A stretch of DNA of 64,000 nucleotides from M269 sp964640795. GTDB lineage: Bacteria > Pseudomonadota > Gammaproteobacteria > Enterobacterales > Alteromonadaceae. Below are positions 54,446 to 62,179 of this stretch, piece by piece (position 1 is the stretch's first letter; every line of letters starts with the position of its first letter). The stretch spans positions 19,057 through 83,056 of the forward strand of contig CAZXIN010000023.1 in assembly GCA_964640795.1 (NCBI GenBank). The letters run 5' to 3'. The translations under genes were made by a program, and so were the position numbers. Below the pieces are notes generated by a model, which did no database searches, was not told the DNA's origin, and saw only the letters and a list, made by a program, of their open reading frames with translations.

Positions 54446-55474
54446 CTAGGAAGCTGTAAAGTCTGAGTCGTCCAGCAATGCCAACAAAGCATCTAGACCG
54501 GCATAACGTATAGAACAGTCAGCCTGTTGGCGAACCAAAGGTTTAGCATGACAACCAACGCCTAAAGCCGCTTGTTGCATCATAACCAAATCATTCGCAC
54601 CATCGCCCATCGCGATTGTTTGGTCATCCTCAATACCAAACGCTTTCGCAAGCTTCATGAGCGTTTCAGCTTTGACGTTCGCATCAACTACAGTGCCGAC
54701 AACTCGACCTGTTAAGTGGTCGTTATCTATCTCCAATGTATTAGAAATAGCAGCATCCAAATTTAGACGATCCTTTAAATAGTCTGCAAAAAAAGTAAAA
54801 CCACCAGAGGCAATAGCAATTTTCCACCCAGCTTGTTGCAAGGTATTGACTAGATTTTCAACACCGGGCATAAGCGGTAAGCTATCGCACACTTGTTTTA
54901 ACACATCTACGGATGTCCCTTTTAAACACCCTACCCTTTGCGCCAAGCTCTCCGCAAAATCCAACTTCCCCTGCATAGCCAAAGCCGTCACTTGAGATAC
55001 TTGTTCTCCAACGCCTGCAAGTTTCGCAATCTCATCGATACATTCCACTTGAATAACAGTACTGTCCATATCCATCACCAACAATCCTGGCTTCGACAGT
55101 TTCGGTGCGTTAGCAAGAAGAGCGATGTCGAGATTGAGCAATGTTGCGACACGTTCAATAAGCGCCTTAAATTGCTCAGGTGATGATATCTCTCCATCAA
55201 TAATCGCAACAAAAGACACGCCATACTCACTCATACGAGGGGACAAATGATTTATAGGTGTCAGGTGGTCAATTGATTGCCACACTCGCCATAATTTTTC
55301 GAAGTTAAGGCATTGCCCCAAAATGTGTAACTTGATTGAGCCACAATCGCTCATTTCACATTCACGAAAACCATGCTCTTGATGAGAAAAAACGATGCCT
55401 TTTTGAGCCATTACAAAGTCAGACAAATACTGTGCTGAAAGCCACTGAGCCTTAGTCAATTGATGTTGTTGCAA
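54446..55474 (-). CDS. serB: Phosphoserine phosphatase
   Basis: A 342-aa HAD-family phosphatase for the last step of serine synthesis. The nucleophile motif is DMDSTVIQVECIDEIAKLAG (DxDST), with SGGFTFFADYLKDRLNLDAA and GDGANDLVMMQQAALGVGCH as motifs II and III. The N-terminal 120 residues, an ACT-like part, are typical of gammaproteobacterial SerB. The start is TTG, without a clear ribosome site; the family length supports it. It diverges from the metallo-beta-lactamase/DapF-like block that separates it from ytjB. Confidence 0.95.
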   Translation of the reverse strand: MQQHQLTKAQWLSAQYLSDFVMAQKGIVFSHQEHGFRECEMSDCGSIKLHILGQCLNFEKLWRVWQSIDHLTPINHLSPRMSEYGVSFVAIIDGEISSPEQFKALIERVATLLNLDIALLANAPKLSKPGLLVMDMDSTVIQVECIDEIAKLAGVGEQVSQVTALAMQGKLDFAESLAQRVGCLKGTSVDVLKQVCDSLPLMPGVENLVNTLQQAGWKIAIASGGFTFFADYLKDRLNLDAAISNTLEIDNDHLTGRVVGTVVDANVKAETLMKLAKAFGIEDDQTIAMGDGANDLVMMQQAALGVGCHAKPLVRQQADCSIRYAGLDALLALLDDSDFTAS

Positions 55475-55570
55475 AATATCTTTTTTAATTAATTAGCAGG
55501 CTGAATATAGTAACGAATACCGACAATAAATTCAGAATAAATTTGTCGTCAAAGAAAGTAAAAATAGGGC

Positions 55571-55756
55571 ATGATACGATCAGAATGCTGCTCGCTATAC
55601 AAAGATAAACAGCAAATTGGGTTTGGAGAAGGGTTAATGAAAACAGTGGTAGCTGATAGTCGTTGGAAGGAAGCGTTTTTACTTCTTGCAACTGATGAGG
55701 CTAATGAGCTCTATAAAAAATTTGGCTTTAAACAAAGTTCTAAATTAATGGGCTGA
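55571..55756 (+). pseudogene. Internally deleted GNAT acetyltransferase remnant
   Basis: A 61-aa frame with pieces of a common GNAT family of about 140 aa: SLYKDKQQIGF matches the strand near its residue 50, and GEGLMKTVVADSRWKEAFLL followed by ATDEANELYKKFGFK matches the C-terminal third. About 25-30 residues between them, holding most of the acetyl-CoA-binding region, are missing, as is the N-terminus. It is therefore probably nonfunctional. It lies upstream of the metallo-beta-lactamase-fold gene, whose ribosome site overlaps its last bases. Which GNAT enzyme it came from is unknown. Confidence 0.6.
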
Positions 55757-55768
55757 GGATAACTAATA

Positions 55769-56623
55769 TTGAGGTTCCTTTATTACTTCATCTTGAGTAT
55801 TAGCTTAACGATAAGCAAGCCTACTCTTTCTAGTGATACTCCTTTGATGCTCAAGGAAAAAGGCTATATCGAGCCGTTTAAGATGTTTGACAACGTATAT
55901 TATGTCGGTGACAAATGGGTCTCATCATACTTGATTACCTCTGGCAAAAGCCTGTTACTGGTAGATACGTTGGAATTTCCATATAGCCAATGGATTCCTA
56001 TCAATATTAAAAAGTTGGGTTTTGCCCCTGATGCTCTGGAGTACCTATTGATCACACATGCACATTCAGATCACGTGGCAGGTGCAGGCTACTTGCAAGG
56101 CTTATATGACACAAAGGTAGTGATGGCTAAAGAAGATGTCGAACTTCTAAACAAACAAGCGATAAAAAATGATTTTACTATGCCAGCTATTAACTTCTTT
56201 CCAGAAGATAAGGAGTCTCTCAAATTTGGTGATAACGAAATAAGGTTCTATAAAACACCCGGCCATACTGATGGTTGCATGTCTATAGCACTAACCGTCT
56301 ATGACCAAAATCAACCTGAACAGGCCTTTATAACCTGTGGCAATGGCACTAATTTTAGTGGTATAGAAAGATCGAAAGAATACTTAAGTAGCATCAAAAG
56401 AATACGTGATATTTCGGCAACATCACCCCAAGTAACCGTTAACATGCCGACTCATCCACACCTTGGACAACTCTTTACTCGACGCGACCTTATGGAGCAA
56501 CAACGCAATACGAACCCATTTGTTGATAAGAGTGGTTTCCATCAATTTCTTGATCTGTTAAAAGAAAGGGGGATCAAGAAATTAGAAAATGAACGCTTGT
56601 TTGAAATGAAAGTTATCGACTAA
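55769..56623 (+). CDS. Metallo-beta-lactamase-fold hydrolase, subclass B3-like
   Basis: A 284-aa exported protein; residues about 1-21 form a signal peptide (FLYYFILSISLTISKPTLSS). The zinc ligands are HAHSDH (HxHxDH, near residue 92-97), a second histidine in KTPGHTDGCMS, and a third probably in MPTHPHLGQLF. NPFVD near the C-terminus is typical of B3-like relatives. It could hydrolyse beta-lactams or another small substrate; sequence alone does not decide. TTG start with GAGGA about nine bases upstream. It is followed 44 bp on by the DapF-like gene, and both lie in the gap between serB and ytjB. Confidence 0.78.
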   Translation: MRFLYYFILSISLTISKPTLSSDTPLMLKEKGYIEPFKMFDNVYYVGDKWVSSYLITSGKSLLLVDTLEFPYSQWIPINIKKLGFAPDALEYLLITHAHSDHVAGAGYLQGLYDTKVVMAKEDVELLNKQAIKNDFTMPAINFFPEDKESLKFGDNEIRFYKTPGHTDGCMSIALTVYDQNQPEQAFITCGNGTNFSGIERSKEYLSSIKRIRDISATSPQVTVNMPTHPHLGQLFTRRDLMEQQRNTNPFVDKSGFHQFLDLLKERGIKKLENERLFEMKVID

Positions 56624-56667
56624 GCCGGTCACACGAATACAACACAGAAAGTAAGCAGAACAAGTAA

Positions 56668-57498
56668 ATGAAATTCAGTAAATATCATGCCTTAGGTAAC
56701 GACTACATTGTCATTGATCCAAAGCACTTGAGTAAAGGCATCTCAAATGAGGCCATCGAAGCCATTTGTAATCGACGTTTTGGTGTCGGTTCTGATGGGA
56801 TTCTTTATGGTCCAGACAAGAGTGATAGTTGTGATTTCTCCTTGAGGATATTTAACCCTGATTCAAGCGAAGCAGAAAAAAGCGGTAATGGATTACGCAT
56901 TTTTTCCAGATATTTATGGGATCAATCATTGGTATCCAACAAAGAGTTCTCTATCGAAACAAAAGGGGGAAACGTAAAAGCGACAGTGAGTCATGATGGC
57001 CGATCGGTGTCTGTTGGTATGGGGAAAGTTAGGTTCACTCATGAATCAACTGGCGAGCCCAACCCTCAACCTAAAGTAATCAATATCAATGGCAGAGCGT
57101 TCACCTATTACTTAGCAAACGTTGGTAATCCTCATTGTGTTATTTTAGTTGATGATATTAATGCGTCTCTTACCAAAGAATACGGTAGCCTTATTGAAAA
57201 CGACCCTAGGTTCACCAACCGCACCAATGTTCAGTTCGTTAAAATTGTAAACCGCTCGTCAATACAAATTGAAATATGGGAACGAGGCGCTGGATACACC
57301 CTTGCGTCCGGTTCAAGCAGCACTGCTGCCGCCTCCGTTGCCCATGCTTTAAGTCATTGTGACTCGGTGATTGATGTCCATATGCCTGGTGGTGTGATTA
57401 ACATTGAGCTCGATGACCAGTTTTATGGAACAATGACTGGCGCAGTGTGTAAAATTTGTGATGGAGAGATATCAGCCGAGGCGCTGAACCAGATTTAA
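56668..57498 (+). CDS. DapF-fold isomerase lacking both catalytic cysteines
   Basis: A 276-aa protein with the diaminopimelate epimerase fold: KYHALGNDYIVID at the N-terminus, FNPDSSEAEKSGNGLRIFSR and ERGAGYTLASGSSSTAAA. In true DapF the acid/base cysteines lie in CGNG and ACGSG (Cys73 and Cys217); here both are serine (Ser72 and Ser214). The ERGAG glutamate and the NGNPHCVI-like strand are kept (NVGNPHCVI). A two-serine pair is not expected to act as a cysteine-type racemase. It may be a related isomerase or binding protein. True dapF is not in this window. It is followed by ytjB after 34 bp. Confidence 0.75.
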   Translation: MKFSKYHALGNDYIVIDPKHLSKGISNEAIEAICNRRFGVGSDGILYGPDKSDSCDFSLRIFNPDSSEAEKSGNGLRIFSRYLWDQSLVSNKEFSIETKGGNVKATVSHDGRSVSVGMGKVRFTHESTGEPNPQPKVININGRAFTYYLANVGNPHCVILVDDINASLTKEYGSLIENDPRFTNRTNVQFVKIVNRSSIQIEIWERGAGYTLASGSSSTAAASVAHALSHCDSVIDVHMPGGVINIELDDQFYGTMTGAVCKICDGEISAEALNQI

Positions 57499-57532
57499 CA
57501 TAGATTTCATGCTAAAAATCCCTTAGGGTGTC

Positions 57533-58234
57533 ATGCATAGCTTATTAAACAACACAAATGACGCCGTGCTGAATCAACGGAACAATCTCTCAAATAAAAA
57601 CCTCAATGCCATACCGGCTGAGTTGATGGCACCTAGCGGTTATTCGGTATTCAAGCGCCTTGCTAACCTTGGACTCCTGATTGGAGCTATATTTATCAGC
57701 CTTAACTTATGGATCTATAGTGCTCAACAAGACAACAAACTCAGACAAGAACAAGCAGATCAGTTAGGACATAGCCTACTTCAGCAAGCACATACGTTGA
57801 TATCTTCCTATACCAACAGCTTAGGTAGTGATTCACTCATCAACAAGGAAAATAAAGCGGTAGTCCATGAAGTTGTTAACAATCTACAACAGGACGTGCA
57901 TGTCCATTCTGCTGCATTGTATGCCCTTGATGGCAAGCTCGTTGCCAAAAGCTCAAACAGCCAAAGCTTACTCAATCTCTACCATAAAAACCCAGAATTT
58001 GAGCCATTAGTTTATGTCTCTGAGCTTCATAACAATGATCAGCCAGTGGGTTATCTAAGATTGTTACTCGATGAAGATAAAGTCATGCGCCACCACAACT
58101 ATTTTCAGGACGCATTGCGCCAGCAAATCCAAATTTTATTTGTCATGGCGCTCGCTCTAGGCTTTATTGTTGCCCGTGCTTTCTATAAGTTTCGCTATCG
58201 ACATATTGCCCTCAGGGCGGTTAAGAGAGATTAG
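57533..58234 (+). CDS. ytjB: YtjB/AhpA family membrane protein
   Basis: A 233-aa inner-membrane protein of the Smp_2 family (PF10144), related to E. coli YtjB (SMP). Hydrophobic segments lie near residues 45-62 and 203-218, with a periplasmic middle. In E. coli ytjB and serB are neighbours, read divergently; here the same pair is divergent but has the metallo-beta-lactamase/DapF-like block between. The ATG has AGGG four bases upstream. Function is not well defined. Confidence 0.85.
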   Translation: MHSLLNNTNDAVLNQRNNLSNKNLNAIPAELMAPSGYSVFKRLANLGLLIGAIFISLNLWIYSAQQDNKLRQEQADQLGHSLLQQAHTLISSYTNSLGSDSLINKENKAVVHEVVNNLQQDVHVHSAALYALDGKLVAKSSNSQSLLNLYHKNPEFEPLVYVSELHNNDQPVGYLRLLLDEDKVMRHHNYFQDALRQQIQILFVMALALGFIVARAFYKFRYRHIALRAVKRD

Positions 58235-59027
58235 GAAAGACTCGATAGAAGTTCGAATCTGTTTGTTGGCTAACTTTATCGACCGATACACATTTAAGCT
58301 CTGCTAAGTATTGTGCAACCATAGCCACTTTCTCAGGGCTGTTACGTTGCCCTTGAAAACCGCTCAAAGGCATATCAGGCGAATCGGTCTCAAGCAGCAA
58401 GTGCTCTAGTCCGATATCTCGAATTGTCTGGCGAGTCTTCACTGCACGTTCATAGGTTATCGTGCCCCCCACCCCTAATAGAAAGCCCATATCAATATAA
58501 GATTGTGCTTCTTGTTTACTTCCAGAAAATGCATGAATGACACCGCCTTGGTTAAACTTAGTTGTTTTTAATAGGCGGATAATTTGATTGTGTGACTGTC
58601 TGTGATGAACGATAACCGGTAATTTGTATTGTTCAGCTAATATCAGCTGCTTTTCAAAAATGATTTGTTGAAGGGATTCAGAAGGCCCTTGCGGTTGTTT
58701 AGCTAAATGGAAATCTAGCCCTATTTCACCAACAGCGACAACTGTGCCCTTATTATCTACCAGCAAGGTTTCTAGTATTCGAAGCGATTGCTCTTCAGAA
58801 TCTACAATAAAATGTGGATGGACACCTATCGCCAAAATAAGTTCGCTGTACTGTTGGCAGAGCTTAATCTGCTTAGGCCAGCGGTTCGAAGAAACACCAG
58901 GTATCAGTATCTTATGAATGTTTTGGTCAATGCAAGACTGAATGACCTGTTCTCGGTCACTGTCAAAATCTTTAAAATCAAGATGACAATGACTATCAAT
59001 CAAGGCATTAGCCTTTGTATTTCCCAA
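58221..59027 (-). CDS. TatD-family deoxyribonuclease
   Basis: A 268-aa metal-dependent hydrolase of the TatD/YjjV group with the expected ligands: DSHCHLDFKDFD at the N-terminus, GVHPH, GEIGLDFH, VHHRQSHNQIIRLL, HAFSGSKQEAQSYI and ETDSPDMPLSG. TatD enzymes have 3'-exonuclease/DNase activity. The start is TTG, overlapping the end of pdxH by 28 bp, and the gene's end overlaps ytjB by 14 bp. Paralogues (tatD, ycfH, yjjV) cannot be told apart securely here; the layout is nearest to yjjV. Confidence 0.87.
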   Translation of the reverse strand: MGNTKANALIDSHCHLDFKDFDSDREQVIQSCIDQNIHKILIPGVSSNRWPKQIKLCQQYSELILAIGVHPHFIVDSEEQSLRILETLLVDNKGTVVAVGEIGLDFHLAKQPQGPSESLQQIIFEKQLILAEQYKLPVIVHHRQSHNQIIRLLKTTKFNQGGVIHAFSGSKQEAQSYIDMGFLLGVGGTITYERAVKTRQTIRDIGLEHLLLETDSPDMPLSGFQGQRNSPEKVAMVAQYLAELKCVSVDKVSQQTDSNFYRVFPNLS

Positions 59028-59641
59028 CGTTCATCGTCAGACAATGTGTATTGGAATCGGTCATGTAACCTATGCTCCCCTCCTTGCCAAAATTCAACTT
59101 CATGAGGAACGACTCTAAAACCACCCCAAAATTTTGGCACAGGCACCTCGCCTTGCTTAAATTTCTCTTTCGCTTCAAAGAATTTACCTAGCAACATTTG
59201 TCTCGTAGAGATAGGGTGACTTTGCTCCGATATAAGTGCAGCGATCTGACTATCTTTTGGGCGAGACACAAAATAAGTCGCGACATCTGAGAAAGGTATT
59301 TGAGATGCAATACCGCACACTTTGACTTGTCGTTCCATTGGATGCCAAGGGAAATGCAAAGAAACTTTACTATTCTCACTGATATCTGATGCCTTACGGC
59401 TACCTAAATTAGTAAAAAAAACAAAACCAGCTTTATCAACTTTTTTAAGTAAGACAATACGTTGAGAAGGTTGCCCACGGCTATCAACAGTGGCCACAGT
59501 CATAGCCGTTGGATCAGACAGCTTTGCATCAAACGCTTGCTGTAGCCAATGCTCAAACTGGACAATAGGGTTTGAATCTAACTCTTCTAATGATAACTCA
59601 CTCAGTGTGTATTCTCTTCGAACATCAGAAACGTCAGTCAT
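59000..59641 (-). CDS. pdxH: Pyridoxamine 5'-phosphate oxidase
   Basis: A 213-aa FMN enzyme making pyridoxal 5'-phosphate. Signature pieces are MTVATVDSRGQPSQRIVLLK, FFTNLGSRKASDISENSKVS, LHFPWHPMERQVKVCG and FWGGFRVVPHEVEFWQGGEH. Length is that of E. coli PdxH. It sits four bases after era on the same strand. Confidence 0.96.
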   Translation of the reverse strand: MTDVSDVRREYTLSELSLEELDSNPIVQFEHWLQQAFDAKLSDPTAMTVATVDSRGQPSQRIVLLKKVDKAGFVFFTNLGSRKASDISENSKVSLHFPWHPMERQVKVCGIASQIPFSDVATYFVSRPKDSQIAALISEQSHPISTRQMLLGKFFEAKEKFKQGEVPVPKFWGGFRVVPHEVEFWQGGEHRLHDRFQYTLSDDERWEIQRLMP

Positions 59642-59644
59642 GCA

Positions 59645-60577
59645 CTAGAGCTCCTTATCAATATACCCAAGGCTATGCAAAGCCCTTTCATCATCAGCCC
59701 ACCCACTTTTTACTTTAACCCAAAGTTCTAAGAAGACTTTATTGTCAAACAACTTCTCCATATCCTTTCTTGCATCACTGCCAATGGTTTTTAGTCGAGC
59801 ACCCTTACTGCCGATGACCATGCGCTTTTGCGTTTCTCTTTCGACAAGGATAAGGCCATTGATTTGATAGATACCTTTTTCATTCAATGTGAACTGTTCT
59901 ATCTCAACGGTGACAGAATAAGGTAACTCATCGCCAGTGAAGCGCATGAGCTTTTCACGAATGATTTCCGCAGCCATAAACCGAGATGAACGATCAGTGA
60001 TGTAGTCTTCTGGAAAGTAGAACTCACACGGTGGCAACGTTTGCTGAACCTTACCTCTTAAAAGATTCACATTGGTACCTTGCTTAGCAGAGATTGGCAT
60101 GATTTCATCAAACTCATGCTTTTCAGCCAACCATGCTAAATGCGGCAATAACGCATCTTTATCAGCAACGTTATCTGATTTATTCACCAGCAACCAGCAA
60201 GGTAAATGGCTCGCCTTAACATTACGCAAAACCAACTCGTCATCTTCTGTCCAATGTGTCCCTTCGACAAGAAATAAGACGAGCTCTACGTCGCCTAAAG
60301 AGCTCTTAGCTGCTCGATTCATTAATCGATTAATTGCTCTTTTTTCGTCGACGTGTAGACCTGGCGTATCAACATAGATCGTCTGATGGTTATCTTCGGT
60401 ATCAATCCCTAAAATTCTATGCCGGGTAGTTTGAGGCTTTCTGGAAGTAATACTTACTTTCTGCCCAAGTAACTCATTCAGTAAGGTTGACTTACCGACA
60501 TTGGGTCGCCCGACAATAGCCACCATGCCGCAATGTTGCTCTTCATTGGTTTGTTGATTATCTAATGATTCATTCAC
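59645..60577 (-). CDS. era: GTPase Era
   Basis: A 310-aa ribosome-assembly GTPase that binds 16S rRNA. The P-loop is GRPNVGKST (residues 23-31), followed by DTPGL-type switch (VDTPGLHVDEKRAI), NKSD (LLVNKSDNV) and SAKQGTN. The C-terminal KH domain spans about 215-300. The start is GTG, overlapping the rnc stop by three bases. Part of the lepA-lepB-rnc-era cluster. Confidence 0.97.
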   Translation of the reverse strand: MNESLDNQQTNEEQHCGMVAIVGRPNVGKSTLLNELLGQKVSITSRKPQTTRHRILGIDTEDNHQTIYVDTPGLHVDEKRAINRLMNRAAKSSLGDVELVLFLVEGTHWTEDDELVLRNVKASHLPCWLLVNKSDNVADKDALLPHLAWLAEKHEFDEIMPISAKQGTNVNLLRGKVQQTLPPCEFYFPEDYITDRSSRFMAAEIIREKLMRFTGDELPYSVTVEIEQFTLNEKGIYQINGLILVERETQKRMVIGSKGARLKTIGSDARKDMEKLFDNKVFLELWVKVKSGWADDERALHSLGYIDKEL

Positions 60578-61254
60578 GTGGTCAGTTTCTCTAAAGCTAA
60601 GCGAGCGGCATGTTGTTCTGCTTTACGGCGGCTTTTCCCCTTACCAACAACAACACCCTCCAACTTGGACACAGCGCATTCAACAACAAAGTCCTGATCG
60701 TGCGACTTACCAGTAATTTGCGTGACTGTGTAATTCGGTAACGGCATTTTTCGACCTTGCAAGTACTCTTGCAAACGCGTTTTATCATCTTTCGGGTGTT
60801 CATTAGGATTCAGCTTTTTAATTCGCTCGTCGAACCAACGCAAAATAAGTGGTTCAACAACCTCAATACCGGATTCCAAATAGACAGCACCAATAATAGC
60901 CTCAACGGCATCTGCAAGGATTGAGCTTCGTTTAAATCCGCCACTCTTTAGCTCACCGCTACCTAAAATAAGATACTCACCCAAATCAAACTCTCGGGCA
61001 AGATCAGCTAATGTATCCCCTTTCACGATACTGGAGCGTAACCGGGTCAAATTACCTTCAGGAACATTAGGAAATAGCTTGAACAATTGATTAGCGATAA
61101 CCATACCTAAAACAGCATCGCCTAAGAATTCCAAACGCTCGTTATGTTTGCTACCGGCGCTTCTATGTGTAAGCGCTGTAACCAGATTGTGCTGATGCTT
61201 AAATTGATACCCAAGGGTTTTACCCAAACGCACATAGCGTCTAGTATCATCCAT
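60574..61254 (-). CDS. rnc: Ribonuclease III
   Basis: A 226-aa double-strand RNA endonuclease. The catalytic block is NERLEFLGDAVLG (residues 38-50, with Asp46), with Asp115 and Glu118 in ILADAVEAIIGAVY. A dsRNA-binding domain covers about 155-225. It cleaves rRNA precursors and mRNAs. It lies directly after lepB and overlaps era, the conserved order in proteobacteria. Confidence 0.97.
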   Translation of the reverse strand: MDDTRRYVRLGKTLGYQFKHQHNLVTALTHRSAGSKHNERLEFLGDAVLGMVIANQLFKLFPNVPEGNLTRLRSSIVKGDTLADLAREFDLGEYLILGSGELKSGGFKRSSILADAVEAIIGAVYLESGIEVVEPLILRWFDERIKKLNPNEHPKDDKTRLQEYLQGRKMPLPNYTVTQITGKSHDQDFVVECAVSKLEGVVVGKGKSRRKAEQHAARLALEKLTT

Positions 61255-61255
61255 A

Positions 61256-62179
61256 TTAATGAATTCCGCCTACGCGGTTGAAGCGAACACCTGTTGGTAT
61301 CCAACCAGGAACCCAGCTACTTGGCGCCCGATCAAACTCAAAACTAATCCAAATAGCCACCGCTTTACCGACAAGATTATCTTCTGGCACAAATCCCCAG
61401 AAACGGCTATCGCCACTGTTATCTCGATTATCACCGATCATAAAGTAATGACCTTCTGGCACTATCCACTCGCCAATCCGAGTACCTGGTTGACGGTAAT
61501 AGTTGCCCGTACTATCGGGCCGCAAAGGATTGCGTAATATATCGTGATTAACATCACCTAATTGCTCTTCGAAGCGTTCCAATGGTGTAGCACCAAAGAA
61601 GAACTCATCACGGTTTAAGAAACTCAGCGGCATGGTTCTTTCAGGCTCACAGGCCGTTTGCTTGGTCACATCACAAGCTGGCTTAATGGTAAATTGCTTA
61701 TTTCTATATATCACGGTGTCACCCGGCATACCAATAAGGCGCTTAATGAAATCTTGACTGGGATTCGGTGGGTACTTAAACACCACGATATCACCACGCT
61801 CTGGGCTACCTAACTCAAGAAACTTTTTACGAGCAACAGGATCGCGTAAGCCGTAACTAAACTTCTCAACTAAAATGAAATCACCAACCAACAACGTTGG
61901 TTTCATTGAACCCGATGGGATCTGAAATGGTTCATAGAGAAAAGAGCGAAGTATCAGTACAAAAGCTATGACAGGAAAGATCTGCTGAGCATTGTCTACA
62001 ATAACAGGCAGAGGTGCTATTTTATTCAGCGTTTCAGGATCAATATCACCTTGTGTACTGGACTGTGCCAGTGCGATTTTCTCTTTACGCTTAGGTGCCC
62101 ATAGCATTGCATCTGCCAACCAGATTAAGCCAGTTGCTACTGTCAACGCAGTTAAAATAATTGAAAAGTAATTAGCCAT
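61256..62179 (-). CDS. lepB: Signal peptidase I
   Basis: A 307-aa inner-membrane protease that removes signal peptides. Two N-terminal membrane helices (about 4-26 and 63-80) precede the catalytic Ser91 in QIPSGSMKPTLLVGDFILVE and the general base Lys146 in FIKRLIGMPGD; residue numbers agree with E. coli. The GDNRDNSGDSRFWGFVPEDN box D/E is complete. Starts next to the lepA stop. Confidence 0.97.
   Translation of the reverse strand: MANYFSIILTALTVATGLIWLADAMLWAPKRKEKIALAQSSTQGDIDPETLNKIAPLPVIVDNAQQIFPVIAFVLILRSFLYEPFQIPSGSMKPTLLVGDFILVEKFSYGLRDPVARKKFLELGSPERGDIVVFKYPPNPSQDFIKRLIGMPGDTVIYRNKQFTIKPACDVTKQTACEPERTMPLSFLNRDEFFFGATPLERFEEQLGDVNHDILRNPLRPDSTGNYYRQPGTRIGEWIVPEGHYFMIGDNRDNSGDSRFWGFVPEDNLVGKAVAIWISFEFDRAPSSWVPGWIPTGVRFNRVGGIH

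Noticed and set aside
55485..55691. 68-codon hydrophobic minus-strand frame
   Set aside because: It is antisense to the GNAT remnant, whose identity is supported by family motifs; no ribosome site.
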